A stretch of 59,416 nucleotides of DNA from a virus (IMGVR_UViG_3300025402_000010:1-59416); one strand, 5' to 3'; positions 25,774 to 34,081 are shown, counted from the stretch's first letter. Notes: generated from the sequence alone by a model not told the origin. A program made the numbers and translations.

Positions 25774-26673
25774 TCACACCTCAAAAAACTTTTGGATAAC
25801 GTCAATAGGAAGCGATGTTGCTCTTCTGCTAGCGGTAGCGTGATTGAACCCATCAGTTAATTCAAGTGGGCCACGGTCGTAATCACCTGGTGTCATTGTT
25901 CCTTGCATTGTGCCACCATCAGTGCGTGGGATTGCATTGCTATTTGGTTTAATATCAAACAAGCTCTGGCCAGCACTTTGTTGTGGCGTCTTGTTGTAGT
26001 ATTTTCTGTCTTGATAACCGTTGTAGTAATCTTTGCTCAACAAAGCCATGTCTTCGTCGAGTGGTTTGCCTTGAATTGCATCCATATTGCCTTGGTAGTA
26101 AAGCTTACTTGCATCGCCACCGTTAGAAGCAAAGATTCTCATGTATTCATCAGAAGCACTAGCAGTTGTAGCTTCTTCTTTAATTATGTCGCGCTTACCA
26201 TCAAGATCACCAATGGTTGGGCCTTCAACATGGCTAAAGTTCTTGTCACCCAAGCCGTGATCATCTTGTGGCTTACCACAACCGCAGTGGGTGCAAGCAA
26301 TACGAGCGCCTGGGAAGTAATTAGTCTCACAGTGGTTGCAGAATGGCTCACCATTCTCCATAACGTACGCAATTCTTGCATTCATGCTCATGTTTGCTCC
26401 AATAATTGTTGAAAGCGATCCTGGTGAGACGCTTGACAACCCTTCATTTCCTACAACTGGTGGTTGACCAGTTACATCAATTTTTGTTACACGTTTTGGT
26501 GCTGAAAGCTCTGTGGAGTTTTCATCCTCATTACCAATGTCTGCAAATCTAAAACTACCAACAGTACCAACTGCAGATTGTCCTGGAATACCAAAACCTT
26601 CTTCATTGTTTTCAATGGCTTTTAACGAGTCATCATTCTCGTAGCTGCCTGCACTGGTGTCCGCGTATTTCAT
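25774..26673 (-). CDS. Hypothetical protein with central zinc ribbon
   Basis: A 299-residue polar protein. The centre contains GEPFCNHCETNYFPGARIACTHCGCGKPQDDH, a likely C4 zinc ribbon. The flanks are Gly-, Asp- and Asn-rich and probably disordered. The start at 26673 follows from MKYADTSAG; the TTG at 26676 is less likely. Co-transcribed with other Cys-rich proteins; no enzyme signature. Confidence 0.6.
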   Translation of the reverse strand: MKYADTSAGSYENDDSLKAIENNEEGFGIPGQSAVGTVGSFRFADIGNEDENSTELSAPKRVTKIDVTGQPPVVGNEGLSSVSPGSLSTIIGANMSMNARIAYVMENGEPFCNHCETNYFPGARIACTHCGCGKPQDDHGLGDKNFSHVEGPTIGDLDGKRDIIKEEATTASASDEYMRIFASNGGDASKLYYQGNMDAIQGKPLDEDMALLSKDYYNGYQDRKYYNKTPQQSAGQSLFDIKPNSNAIPRTDGGTMQGTMTPGDYDRGPLELTDGFNHATASRRATSLPIDVIQKFFEV

Positions 26674-26708
26674 CAATTACTACTGCGTCTCAAGAACCGT
26701 TTTAACTC

Positions 26709-27134
26709 TTATTCCCAAGTAGTGGGAACAACAAAACGATTTTGATCTTCTTCAATAAGTTGTGCAAGTTTTGTGCCCGCAATAGCCGCTGGCAAAGCCA
26801 ATTGCATTGTTGGTTTTGGTCCTTCACACTCTGTTCTACCATCACAACCTCCGCAGTGGCCAGTGTTACGAATACCATCGCAACTACCATCACAACTATT
26901 GCAGTGTGCGTCTTGAGGTTTTGCTTTTGGGCCTAATTGGCTAATAGGGCTGTAATAACTAGTAAATGGGCTAGCATTAGCGTACTCAGATACATTACAG
27001 CCAGGCGTTGGGCATCTAAGCATTTGACCATCTGGAATGCTTAGCGGATTCCTGTGAATAGGGCAAACAAAGTTATTACCCGCCGTTTTTTGTTGTTCAA
27101 GAACTTCTTCAGTTCTCAATGGGATAGTAGCCAT
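26709..27134 (-). CDS. Small Cys-rich protein
   Basis: A 141-residue protein with NFVCPIHRNPL...RCPTPGCNV (residues 23-48), which resembles a zinc ribbon, and a dense second cluster HCNSCDGSCDGIRNTGHCGGCDGRTEC (near 77-103) that could bind several metal ions. The C-terminal 35 residues are helical. Its ATG overlaps the stop of the peptidase gene by 1 nt. No known family recognised. Confidence 0.65.
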   Translation of the reverse strand: MATIPLRTEEVLEQQKTAGNNFVCPIHRNPLSIPDGQMLRCPTPGCNVSEYANASPFTSYYSPISQLGPKAKPQDAHCNSCDGSCDGIRNTGHCGGCDGRTECEGPKPTMQLALPAAIAGTKLAQLIEEDQNRFVVPTTWE

Positions 27135-27862
27135 TATAATTTCCCTAAGTCAGCAGTTAGATCTTCAAGACGCATATTGCCATATGCACCTTTTTCAACA
27201 ATTTCTGGAGTGATGAGAGCCCAACTCTCTTCCATGTAGCTTTGCAGCCATCTCCACGTAATCTGTTGCACTTTACCCCATGTTATACATTGCACGTGAT
27301 CTTTATCGTACCCAACCAGGATGATACAATGGCCACCTTCAATTTGATTATCAGCAGGAGTACCTGTAAGGTCCCATGGTTGGTTGTTTCTGAATTGGTC
27401 GCTAAATGTAACAGGCAGTTGAACGCCAATATACGCAAGTCCATATGAAGCAATAACGCTACGAAGCTCATCAAGGTCAGCGTGATCAGTAGGAGCAAAA
27501 GCAGTAAGTTTACTGCCAAACAAATCATTATTTTGCCAGAACTTGAGCAAATCTGCTTCTACTGCTCCCTGATCCGCTCCTCCCGTATAAGAAAGGTACG
27601 TGTTGACCACATCGGTGTCGGAGGGGAAGGTTTCTGTGATACCCAATACAGCAGCGTGAGCCATTCTGGCGTGTACAATACCAGCAAAAGTGCAATCCCC
27701 ATGAGTGTCATTACCTAACATTCCCCAGTTGTCTACGGTTGGCACTGGTACAGTATCTGGAGCTACTGGCAGTGGGTTGCCTTGGTAATAAGCTAATTGG
27801 TGGAGTCCAGCTGGTCTCCGTGGATCAAGCTTACCTAATTTACCTACAATACGATCTGTCAT
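27134..27862 (-). CDS. Papain-like cysteine peptidase
   Basis: A 242-residue protein with a presumed nucleophile Cys57 in NDTHGDCTFAGIVHA and the general-base His178 in IEGGHCIILVGYDKDHV, followed by CITWG (near 192-196). This is the order of the papain (C1) fold, though the usual Asn of the NSWG motif is Thr here, so activity needs checking. No signal peptide. AAGGAG lies just before the ATG. It could act as a cell-wall endopeptidase or as a virion-borne peptidase acting on host proteins; the sequence does not decide. Confidence 0.7.
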   Translation of the reverse strand: MTDRIVGKLGKLDPRRPAGLHQLAYYQGNPLPVAPDTVPVPTVDNWGMLGNDTHGDCTFAGIVHARMAHAAVLGITETFPSDTDVVNTYLSYTGGADQGAVEADLLKFWQNNDLFGSKLTAFAPTDHADLDELRSVIASYGLAYIGVQLPVTFSDQFRNNQPWDLTGTPADNQIEGGHCIILVGYDKDHVQCITWGKVQQITWRWLQSYMEESWALITPEIVEKGAYGNMRLEDLTADLGKL

Positions 27863-27870
27863 TATTCTCC

Positions 27871-28632
27871 TTAATGCTCTCCACTTTTTTCAAGACGATC
27901 AAATTCTTCTGAGGCACCTTCTGGCAATGAACCATGGTGAACAGTTAACACATCGTGACCTAAATGTGTTCCAATGTAAGAACTAGAATCTTGTTTAAGC
28001 TGTGTTAATTCAACCACTTTCCACCCTGGTTGTGGTTTGAAACTATAATCTTTTCCAATTTCTAATCTTGGCCAATCGGCAATTGCTCTAGATGGGGGGT
28101 CATGCTCAAGAATGTATGGTGTGCTTCCATCTTCAGGCATTTGGTGATTTAATAAAACACCTACACTAATTTTCCCATTTTCTTTTTTAGAAAATTGTGT
28201 AAATATTCCAGGCAATTCTAGTTTGCTTCCATCATGAGTTGGAATATCTGAATAACGTCTAAATACGGCATCGTTTTTAAATCTAGGGTGGACAAACAAT
28301 GTTAAATCTTGTGGAGCCATATATAAAGGTTGGGTAGCACCACGTGTTGCATGATATTCTTGAATTAATGGGTGTTTAATCCTATCCCACATTGGTATTT
28401 TTTTATCGAAGTCATCAGCATGTTCAGTGCCAGCAAATGGGTTCTTGGTGTTTTTTCTTCTTCTGTAAACACTTCCAGCTACTCCAGAAAAACCAAAAAT
28501 TCTATCATCTGTATTTCCTGTCGTTGGTGGGCCAGAAAAAGTTGGTTCTTTAGAAAATTCGTCAATGCTTTCAATTTTTAAATGACCTCTACCAGGTACA
28601 GATTCATTAGCGTATCTTCTATTCCAATTCAT
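27871..28632 (-). CDS. Hypothetical protein with MNWNRRYA N-terminal tag
   Basis: A 253-residue polar protein of unknown function, without Cys clusters. Its first residues, MNWNRRYANES, match the N-termini of several unrelated proteins in the window (for example at 54762, 56026 and 58998), which is why the ATG at 28632 is chosen over the one at 28644. The start lies inside the end of the upstream gene. The body (LTLFVHPRFKNDAVFRRYSDIP, KISVGVLLNHQMPEDG) looks like a soluble beta-rich domain. Confidence 0.65.
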   Translation of the reverse strand: MNWNRRYANESVPGRGHLKIESIDEFSKEPTFSGPPTTGNTDDRIFGFSGVAGSVYRRRKNTKNPFAGTEHADDFDKKIPMWDRIKHPLIQEYHATRGATQPLYMAPQDLTLFVHPRFKNDAVFRRYSDIPTHDGSKLELPGIFTQFSKKENGKISVGVLLNHQMPEDGSTPYILEHDPPSRAIADWPRLEIGKDYSFKPQPGWKVVELTQLKQDSSSYIGTHLGHDVLTVHHGSLPEGASEEFDRLEKSGEH

Positions 28633-28846
28633 TACTATCCCCATGAATTAGAGGATCAAGATCTTTGTGGACATAGTTGTCAAGTTGTTGAAGTTCGCGT
28701 TCTTTTTTTCGTTGATCCATTTTGTCAGAAACAATTTTTTGTGTTATAATTGCAACTGGGGTAAGCAATTGAACAATCTCTCTAGCGGTAAGATCAATCA
28801 GCGGATTTGCTAACCGTTCGTTTCTATAACGTTCACTAAAGTTCAT
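28619..28846 (-). CDS. Small helical protein with MNFSERY N-terminal tag
   Basis: A 75-residue highly charged helical protein. MNFSERYRNERL is a variant of the shared N-terminal tag. The middle (TAREIVQLLTPVAIITQKIV) is amphipathic and could lie on a membrane. The start overlaps the stop of the HNH gene and its stop overlaps the next gene. Function unknown. Confidence 0.6.
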   Translation of the reverse strand: MNFSERYRNERLANPLIDLTAREIVQLLTPVAIITQKIVSDKMDQRKKERELQQLDNYVHKDLDPLIHGDSNELE

Positions 28847-29265
28847 TTGATAAGTCCTCTAACATATTTCTCAGCTTCATAGTCGGCTGCAGCGGCTGTA
28901 TGGACGCCACCGTGACCTCTGTGGTGGAATAAGCAGAGCCATTCCAAGTTTTCTGCGCTTTCTACCCATGCACCAACAGTGTCAGGGTCAGATACGCCGG
29001 GATAGTCAACCTCGAGCCACTTAAGATCGACACCATTTTGTAGAGAAAACTCAATGTGAGTGTGGTGAAGCTCCAATGGAGCGTCTAGAGTACATTCACT
29101 AAAATCATTACGGTGCAAACCAACAGCGCACTGAGCAGTGTCTTTCGTTCTAGCTCGGTAGTGGCTGAAATCCACGTAGTGAGGGTCGCTGGTGCGCTCA
29201 GGATGAGCAGGATAGTGAATAGTATAGCGATGGGTAACATTTTGATCGTGTTCTTCTACAGTCAT
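28843..29265 (-). CDS. HNH-type protein, virion arm
   Basis: A 140-residue protein with an HNH-like core: CTLDAPLELHHTHIEF, then SAENLEWLCLFHHRGHGGVHTA with the paired His residues of the fold. Small HNH proteins of this type often occur next to terminase and capsid genes, where they assist DNA cutting at packaging; others are free-standing homing enzymes. The lack of a separate DNA-binding domain favours a packaging accessory or an inactive relative. The start overlaps the previous stop by 4 nt. Confidence 0.65.
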   Translation of the reverse strand: MTVEEHDQNVTHRYTIHYPAHPERTSDPHYVDFSHYRARTKDTAQCAVGLHRNDFSECTLDAPLELHHTHIEFSLQNGVDLKWLEVDYPGVSDPDTVGAWVESAENLEWLCLFHHRGHGGVHTAAAADYEAEKYVRGLIK

Positions 29266-29675
29266 TGTTCGTCTTCTCTTTTATTTTGAAGATAATCAAT
29301 GACTTCATCAAGACTTTTGAACACGACGACGTCATTTTCATAGTCAAGATCATTGACGTCATCATTATCGTCAATATCTAAGTCAAAAAACTCGTCTAAT
29401 AACATCGTGAAGTCAAATTCATCTACTTCACGGGAATATTCCATGCAAGTTTTAGCAATTTCATCAAATTCTGAGATTGTGATACGAAAAAACTTGTTGC
29501 TTTTAGGTTTTTCGTCGGATTTAGTCAATTTACTGAGAACTTTTGACGAAATATTGCTAGTTTGGGCAATATTTTCCTTAAATCCGGAGATTTTGTCAGT
29601 ATTTTTGACTATTTTCTGTTTATCTTGGTACTTTTCTCTAACAGTACAAGCTTCACAGTCACACTTTTCAGTCAT
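29262..29675 (-). CDS. Acidic hypothetical protein with N-terminal CxCxxC
   Basis: A 137-residue protein beginning MTEKCDCEACTVREKY and ending in an Asp/Glu-rich half (LDIDDNDDVNDLDYENDVVVF). The ATG at 29675 is chosen because AAGGAA lies 5 nt upstream and a consensus promoter covers the region that a longer frame to 29735 would include. First gene of a transcription unit driven by that promoter. No family recognised. Confidence 0.6.
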   Translation of the reverse strand: MTEKCDCEACTVREKYQDKQKIVKNTDKISGFKENIAQTSNISSKVLSKLTKSDEKPKSNKFFRITISEFDEIAKTCMEYSREVDEFDFTMLLDEFFDLDIDDNDDVNDLDYENDVVVFKSLDEVIDYLQNKREDEQ

Positions 29676-29692
29676 GAAATTTCCTTGAGTTA

Positions 29693-29722
29693 TATATAAG
29701 AGGATTTTTTTGATTTTGTCAA
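29693..29722 (-). promoter_or_regulatory. Sigma-70-type promoter
   Basis: On the minus strand a perfect -35 TTGACA (29717-29722) is followed after 18 nt by TATATA (29693-29698), or after 17 nt by TTATAT. Transcription would start about 29686, giving a very short leader of about 10 nt to the ATG at 29675. It would drive the genes from 29675 leftward. Confidence 0.6.
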
Positions 29723-29740
29723 GTATCTTTTTCAAAAATT

Positions 29741-31102
29741 TTATGCCAAACCTCGTTCGTAACCTTCCTCAGTGATATCACCGATACTAATATCGGGTAC
29801 ATTCTCAGGAATAATGTCTGCATGACCAGCAAACAACGAGTCTTCCTGGTCTCTTCTACCCTGTACGGCTCGTTCAGCCCAAAGTTGTGTGTGAGGCTTA
29901 GGCCAATCGTTGCGAAGTGGATCAAGTTTTCCTCTAGGGCCAAGGCTTGACATTCTGTCATCAAGCATTGGGCTGTATCTTGATGGGAATCCTCGGAAAT
30001 ATGCACGCTTAACTGCTTCATCTTTGCTTGTAGCAGCAGCATGGTGGTTTTGAACGTCAATCCAGCTGTCTGAAGGGTGAGCATTTTTGTTTAGAATTAA
30101 AGCAGGGTGGTTACTAAGCACAAAACTTGCTGTTCTTGCATTGTTGTAATTAGTTTGCTCAGCTGGATTTTTAGCATATGTATTTTTAGGATCAAAAATT
30201 GAACTAAAAACACCCTCAATTTCTTTGTGAGCAGCTACACCGGGTTGATCTGGATCGTTGTGGTCATTGTGAGCAAAATGACTAATGGGTTTCATAGTAT
30301 TCCACCATGTCTTTGTGTCAGTTATACCACGGTTTAAAAGGTTGTCAGCAGCCATTCTTCTAAGGTGGTGAATGCCACCAATGGTCACATCAGGGTAAGC
30401 CATCTGTGGTTTATTCTTCTCATCAAAGTATTGACCAATAGCAATAGGTTTATTTGGGTTTTTTGTACCATCTGGGTTTTTACCCCAGCGTACAATGGTG
30501 TTAGGGTTAGAGAAGTAATAGTCAGCAGTAAGATTACGAATCTTGTTTTCGTCTGCGTCACGGCCAGCAGGTTTAAGCTGGATGTTAAGGTATGAACTTA
30601 ACGTGGGCAAGTTTGCCAATTTTGACGTATTAGAACCGTCATTGATGCCTAGATCTTTTAATTGTCTTCTCTTGCAGTCACCGGAGTACATCCAGTTACC
30701 ACGACCTTTACCAGTTTTAGGTTTTACTAGACCAAACGTATCAATTGCCTCTTGAGTAGGTTTGCTAAGACCTTGGTCTTTGTAACCACCAACACAATTG
30801 TTGCGCTCACAAGAGTCATCAATGCGGCATTCCCCTTCAGCGTGATTACAAGCATGGTGACAACCATATAAATAGTGGTGAGCAGCAACTTGAGCACCCT
30901 TGTCAAGACCTCTCTTCATTGGGTCTTGATCAAACGAAGCAAATTGATTAAAGAAGCGCATCTTTAATGGGCCAATTTTTCTCTCTTGCTTAACTGCATC
31001 GTCTGGCACTTGTGGTATATCCGTGGGGATATCATCAAAAATACCTGCAAGAATACTATTAAACGTTTTACGTGTATTCTTACTACTATTGAATATCTTC
31101 AT
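29741..31102 (-). CDS. Cys/His-rich hypothetical protein
   Basis: A 453-residue hydrophilic protein. Near residues 75-105 it has a dense CHHACNHAEGECRIDDSCERNNC cluster that could bind metal, and later GDCKRRQLKDLG. The remainder (for example NLLNRGITDTKTWWNTMKPISHFAHNDHNDPDQPGVAAH) resembles the giant Cys-rich proteins at 10.4-18.2 kb in style. It begins MKIFNSSKNTRKTFNS, reminiscent of MSKTFNSSFNKQS at 18178. AAGG lies upstream of the ATG. No known family. Confidence 0.65.
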   Translation of the reverse strand: MKIFNSSKNTRKTFNSILAGIFDDIPTDIPQVPDDAVKQERKIGPLKMRFFNQFASFDQDPMKRGLDKGAQVAAHHYLYGCHHACNHAEGECRIDDSCERNNCVGGYKDQGLSKPTQEAIDTFGLVKPKTGKGRGNWMYSGDCKRRQLKDLGINDGSNTSKLANLPTLSSYLNIQLKPAGRDADENKIRNLTADYYFSNPNTIVRWGKNPDGTKNPNKPIAIGQYFDEKNKPQMAYPDVTIGGIHHLRRMAADNLLNRGITDTKTWWNTMKPISHFAHNDHNDPDQPGVAAHKEIEGVFSSIFDPKNTYAKNPAEQTNYNNARTASFVLSNHPALILNKNAHPSDSWIDVQNHHAAATSKDEAVKRAYFRGFPSRYSPMLDDRMSSLGPRGKLDPLRNDWPKPHTQLWAERAVQGRRDQEDSLFAGHADIIPENVPDISIGDITEEGYERGLA

Positions 31103-31227
31103 ACCATTACCTTATATTGTTAAATTTGCATCATGCGCGCCCATAGGAAAAAAGTTCCGAATTTCCATTTTCCCTTATATTACAAGGCTTCTAGATTTTA
31201 CGTTGATTTCCCTTTATTTACAAGGGT

Positions 31228-32130
31228 TTACATGAAATCAACATCGGAGATTTCATAGGGAGTGTTATCGTCGTGTGCATTGGCTTCATTGAAACATTGT
31301 GGGCATGCAGCATCATTCATAACAGCGGTAAGGGGTACACCATGCTCACAAGTTTCTTCTTGTTGAGTTCTAGGAGCATGGTTTCTCACCATATTATCCT
31401 TCTTATGGTTAAAGTAGTTAGTGAACGGTGTAGGTACTTTAATACCAAGCATGCCTGCGCTACGGAGAGCTGCTAGTGTACCGTCATAAGCTGTTTCTGC
31501 TTCTAGTTTGTGGTCTGGGGTGCCCATAGCCCGCATTCTAAGGATGTCATCAATATCACGGGTGAGGCGTGCATGCTGCTCCGCTAGCTTAGAGTGACGA
31601 GCAGCTGTTTCCTCGTCTAGTTCGTTCTTAGGCTTGTTGCGGAAGTAATTGACAATGTTCTCAGCAGTGTTACCCATGGCATAAGCATTGTGATACTTGC
31701 TAAGAACATTAAAGGCTTTTTTGCTGTGGCCCCAGTGGGTATCTGTAATGTGATCAGTAACATTTGTGTGATTAAGGATTGCTGTACCAATAGTTCTAAG
31801 AACGTGTTGAACGGCGTCGCCCGTTCCCGCAGCAGTCTTTACAGAAGCAGTAGTGGTTCTGTTGATGCCCTCTAGCAATTGTCTCATGTGGTGTAGCTGT
31901 GCATCTCTATTAGAGTCTGCAGAGTCTCTAACACGATCAAGCTCTCCAGTGGTTTTAGCCATTTCACTAACAGCTTGCAAATCGTTATTAAATTTGCCTC
32001 GCATCTGTTGAGCAGTAAGTTCAGCCTGCTCTAGTGCTTCGTTAAAGCTCTCATGCTCACCACGGATAATGCCTGCGGCAGCAGGATTACCCTCAAGCTC
32101 ACTGGCGTAACGTAGTTTCCATGTAGACAT
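31228..32130 (-). CDS. Helical protein with LRYA N-terminal tag and C-terminal zinc ribbon
   Basis: A 300-residue protein starting MSTWKLRYASELEG, a looser version of the shared N-terminal tag. Residues of about 25-230 are mostly helical and charged, suggesting coiled coils. The C-terminal end CEHGVPLTAVMNDAACPQC forms a likely zinc ribbon. It is the second gene of the leftward arm. An internal virion or scaffold role is possible but unproved. Confidence 0.65.
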   Translation of the reverse strand: MSTWKLRYASELEGNPAAAGIIRGEHESFNEALEQAELTAQQMRGKFNNDLQAVSEMAKTTGELDRVRDSADSNRDAQLHHMRQLLEGINRTTTASVKTAAGTGDAVQHVLRTIGTAILNHTNVTDHITDTHWGHSKKAFNVLSKYHNAYAMGNTAENIVNYFRNKPKNELDEETAARHSKLAEQHARLTRDIDDILRMRAMGTPDHKLEAETAYDGTLAALRSAGMLGIKVPTPFTNYFNHKKDNMVRNHAPRTQQEETCEHGVPLTAVMNDAACPQCFNEANAHDDNTPYEISDVDFM

Positions 32131-32132
32131 GA

Positions 32133-32486
32133 TTAGTAGCTACCTTTAGGCTTAATGGACTCAAGGATCGTAGGCAGAATACTGCCTCCTTCTCTAACGT
32201 CATCAAAGTTGCGAGCATTCATATTAGGGTTTTCCCAGCTTTTGTGATTGTTAGCAACCTGGCTAAGGTAATCAGCAAGCTGTTTTGATCCTTCATCCCG
32301 GTTGTATCTGTACACCCAGTGAGCTCGAGCAGCACCAATATGTGCATTCATTCTGTCATAGTCACCAACTTTGTTGGCTTCTTGAGCAAGATCAGCGTGA
32401 CGTCTAATATAACGGTCAGTAATTTCGTGCTCTCCAGAATCATCACCAGCAGTACGGATATTCCACATGTCATTAATAAAGGGCAT
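32133..32486 (-). CDS. First gene of the leftward virion arm, hypothetical
   Basis: A 117-residue helical protein. The ATG at 32486 has AAAGGA 6 nt upstream; an alternative ATG at 32468 (MWNIRTAGDD) lacks a signal but resembles the tag on other proteins. The helices (LAQEANKVGDYDRMNAHIGAARAHWVYRYNRDEG) look like an alpha-helical repeat or bundle. Transcribed away from the 32.5-33.2 kb control region. Function unknown. Confidence 0.6.
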   Translation of the reverse strand: MPFINDMWNIRTAGDDSGEHEITDRYIRRHADLAQEANKVGDYDRMNAHIGAARAHWVYRYNRDEGSKQLADYLSQVANNHKSWENPNMNARNFDDVREGGSILPTILESIKPKGSY

Positions 32487-32603
32487 AATCAATCCTTTCG
32501 TATACTTCCTATACCAAAAAGTGTTGCTTTTTACATTGCGGACCTATATACTTAATAACACCAAACAAACAATGGTGTGTGTGGTTGGTATGCAACTTGA
32601 AAG

Positions 32604-32635
32604 CCCCTCTCTAGGAAATTCCTGGAGGGGGTTTT
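32604..32635 (+). terminator. Rho-independent terminator-like hairpin
   Basis: CCCCTC (32604-32609) pairs with GAGGGG (32625-32630), with a second short stem AGGAA/TTCCT inside, followed by GTTTTC. On the minus strand the stem is followed by CTTTC, a weaker U-run, so it may act in both directions. It is odd in a divergent region and may end leaky or antisense transcripts. Confidence 0.55.
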
Positions 32636-32643
32636 CTATTTAC

Positions 32644-32759
32644 TTTAGTGCACTTAGTATTGCAAAAGGGGTCTTAGGCCCCCCGCGATTTTTTTATACG
32701 TGCTTCGTGCCTGCCCATTTGGCCCCCTTCTTGGCCCCTTTTTTAGTGCACCTAGTATT
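32644..32759. repeat. 18-bp direct repeat pair in control region
   Basis: TTTAGTGCACTTAGTATT at 32644-32661 recurs as TTTAGTGCACCTAGTATT at 32742-32759, one mismatch, start-to-start distance 98 bp. GTGCAC is palindromic at the centre. Could be binding sites for a regulator or recombination-derived; the segment between them carries the second GC stem and T-run. Confidence 0.65.
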
Positions 32760-33162
32760 CAAAGTCCAAAAAGTTGCCATCCTATTATTTGCCTTACTGT
32801 GACGTTTGCATCACCAGCAGAAAAAGATTATGAACTTCTTTTGGTATTCGCCAACTAAGGCGGTACTCCTAACTCAAGGGTGTCCCCGAGAGTGTCACGC
32901 ACGGTATCTCACAGGCATTGTGTGCTGTGAGGGTGTGTGATCGTGCCAGCGTAGACGTAATGCGTCGTGCTGCGTAGTCAAGAGTACTACGAATGCCTCT
33001 CCACGCGTGTGAGCACTGTGCTGCTCAACAATACACGTCTCTGGTGCTGAAGAGTTAGCTGCAGGCGAGGTTCATCAGGAACTACGGTATCCACTACGGT
33101 ACCGTGGTTCGTGATGTGCAACGTATGCACGGGCAGTACCAATAGTCCTGAGGAGGACAACT

Positions 33163-33561
33163 ATGCAGTATTTGGTAATCAACACTTACCGTGACTTCCC
33201 TTTGTTCGGGGGTTGTCACTGGAGTCTTGAGGAGGCTTTCGAGGAAGTCGTCGCTGGTTGGCGCAGTGACATCGAAGAGCCGATCGTCATGAGGCCAACA
33301 ATGGACTACCCATTCGCCAACCGCGTCTCTCTCGAAAAGTCGGGCGAGGACTGGAAGCCAACTCCATTCAAGGCATGGACGACCGGTCCTGACCACCTGA
33401 ACCACTGGTACATCGTGCCATTGTTCGAGTGGGAAGACCGGATGTGCCTTGCAGACGAGCGCACTCCAGAGACAATCGATCAGGGTGATGAGCTCAAGGC
33501 ACAACTCCGTAGGGAGTTCAGCGAAGAGCTTGTCTTCTCCCCAGACGTTACGTCATTGTAA
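33163..33561 (+). CDS. First gene of the rightward block, hypothetical
   Basis: A 132-residue acidic protein with several Trp and Phe residues (MQYLVINTYRDFPLFGGCHWSLEEAFEEVVAGW). GAGGAGG 6 nt before the ATG is an excellent ribosome-binding site. Codons favour C/G third positions more than in the rest of the window, suggesting strong expression. No family recognised; position suggests an early protein. Confidence 0.65.
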   Translation: MQYLVINTYRDFPLFGGCHWSLEEAFEEVVAGWRSDIEEPIVMRPTMDYPFANRVSLEKSGEDWKPTPFKAWTTGPDHLNHWYIVPLFEWEDRMCLADERTPETIDQGDELKAQLRREFSEELVFSPDVTSL

Positions 33562-33635
33562 CATCCGGTGGATGCACTGACTCACGTACAGGATCATTTG
33601 TACGTGGGTTGTGTGGGTCAACCGGGACTCAGTGT

Positions 33636-33653
33636 CATAGTGGTCGTGCTATG
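33636..33653 (+). promoter_or_regulatory. Leader hairpin upstream of Shine-Dalgarno
   Basis: CATAG (33636-33640) and CTATG (33649-33653) pair around the loop TGGTCGTG. The stem ends 7 nt before AAAGGAGG. The next two short genes with the same GGAGGTGAAAT start signal have comparable hairpins, so this looks like a mRNA-stabilising or translation-enhancing leader. Confidence 0.5.
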
Positions 33654-33675
33654 GCGCTTGAAAGGAGGTGAAATC

Positions 33676-33969
33676 ATGACTAAATTTGATGTTTACAAGG
33701 CTGCTAGGGACGCTGCTGAGGCTAAGGTCGAAGCTGCTTTGGCTGCTTACGACGATGCTGGGGCTACGTACTACCCTGCTTTGGCTGAGCTCTGCGCTGC
33801 TCAGGCTGAGCTCGAGGCTGTTAAGGCTGCGTGCAAGGCTGCGTACGACGCTGCTGCGCTCAAGGCTGCTTCGGCTAAGTACAAGGCTGCTTTGGCTGAG
33901 CTCTACGCTGCTAAGGCTGCGTACGACGCTGCTTGGGCTGAGTACAAGGCTGCTAAGGCTGAGCAGTAA
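33676..33969 (+). CDS. Alanine-rich helical repeat protein
   Basis: A 97-residue protein after MTKFDVYKAARDAAEAK made almost entirely of Ala, Lys, Glu, Tyr, Asp and Leu in units such as KAAYDAA, KAALAELYAA and AEYKAAKAE. It should form one long amphipathic helix or coiled coil with Tyr along one face. Nearly every Ala codon is GCT, and Lys codons are AAG, a uniformity that suggests recent repeat expansion. AAAGGAGGTG lies 5 nt before the ATG, so translation should be strong. An upstream in-frame ATG at 33568 has no such signal. Function unknown. Confidence 0.65.
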   Translation: MTKFDVYKAARDAAEAKVEAALAAYDDAGATYYPALAELCAAQAELEAVKAACKAAYDAAALKAASAKYKAALAELYAAKAAYDAAWAEYKAAKAEQ

Positions 33970-33988
33970 ATAGTCCGGCTCATGCTAG

Positions 33989-34016
33989 GACCCACGAAGG
34001 AACATCGTCGTGGGTC
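33989..34016 (+). terminator. 9-bp hairpin after alanine-rich gene
   Basis: GACCCACGA (33989-33997) pairs perfectly with TCGTGGGTC (34008-34016) around a 10-nt loop, 20 nt after the stop codon. No U-run follows, so it may be a 3'-end stabiliser or processing site rather than a classical terminator. A second stem TGGGTC/GACCCA follows at 34019-34035. Confidence 0.45.
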
Positions 34017-34040
34017 TCATGGGTCAGTCGGACCCAGTGA

Positions 34041-34060
34041 TCATGACGGTCGTGTCATGA
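34041..34060 (+). promoter_or_regulatory. Leader hairpin upstream of Shine-Dalgarno
   Basis: TCATGAC (34041-34047) and GTCATGA (34054-34060) pair perfectly around GGTCGT. The loop matches the core of the hairpin at 33636-33653 although the stem differs, and GAGAGGAGGTGAAAT follows within 5 nt. Conserved loop plus changed stem argues for a functional RNA element. Confidence 0.55.
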
Positions 34061-34081
34061 CACTTGAGAGGAGGTGAAATT

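Larger units (their letters stand above)
32487..33162. other. Divergent non-coding control region
   Basis: No convincing gene lies in these 676 bases between the leftward and rightward arms. The region holds a terminator-like hairpin (32604-32635), a second GC stem followed by T7 (32667-32697), an 18-bp near-perfect direct repeat (32644-32661 and 32742-32759, one mismatch), a perfect 7-bp stem CTCACAG/CTGTGAG (32908-32931) and the palindrome ACGGTACCGT near 33095. It probably carries promoters for both arms, but no clear -35/-10 pair was identified. Confidence 0.6.

Noticed and set aside
33568-33675. N-terminal extension of the alanine-rich protein from an upstream ATG
   Set aside because: The extension has no start signal, crosses the leader hairpin and has a different composition, while the ATG at 33676 has AAAGGAGGTG.
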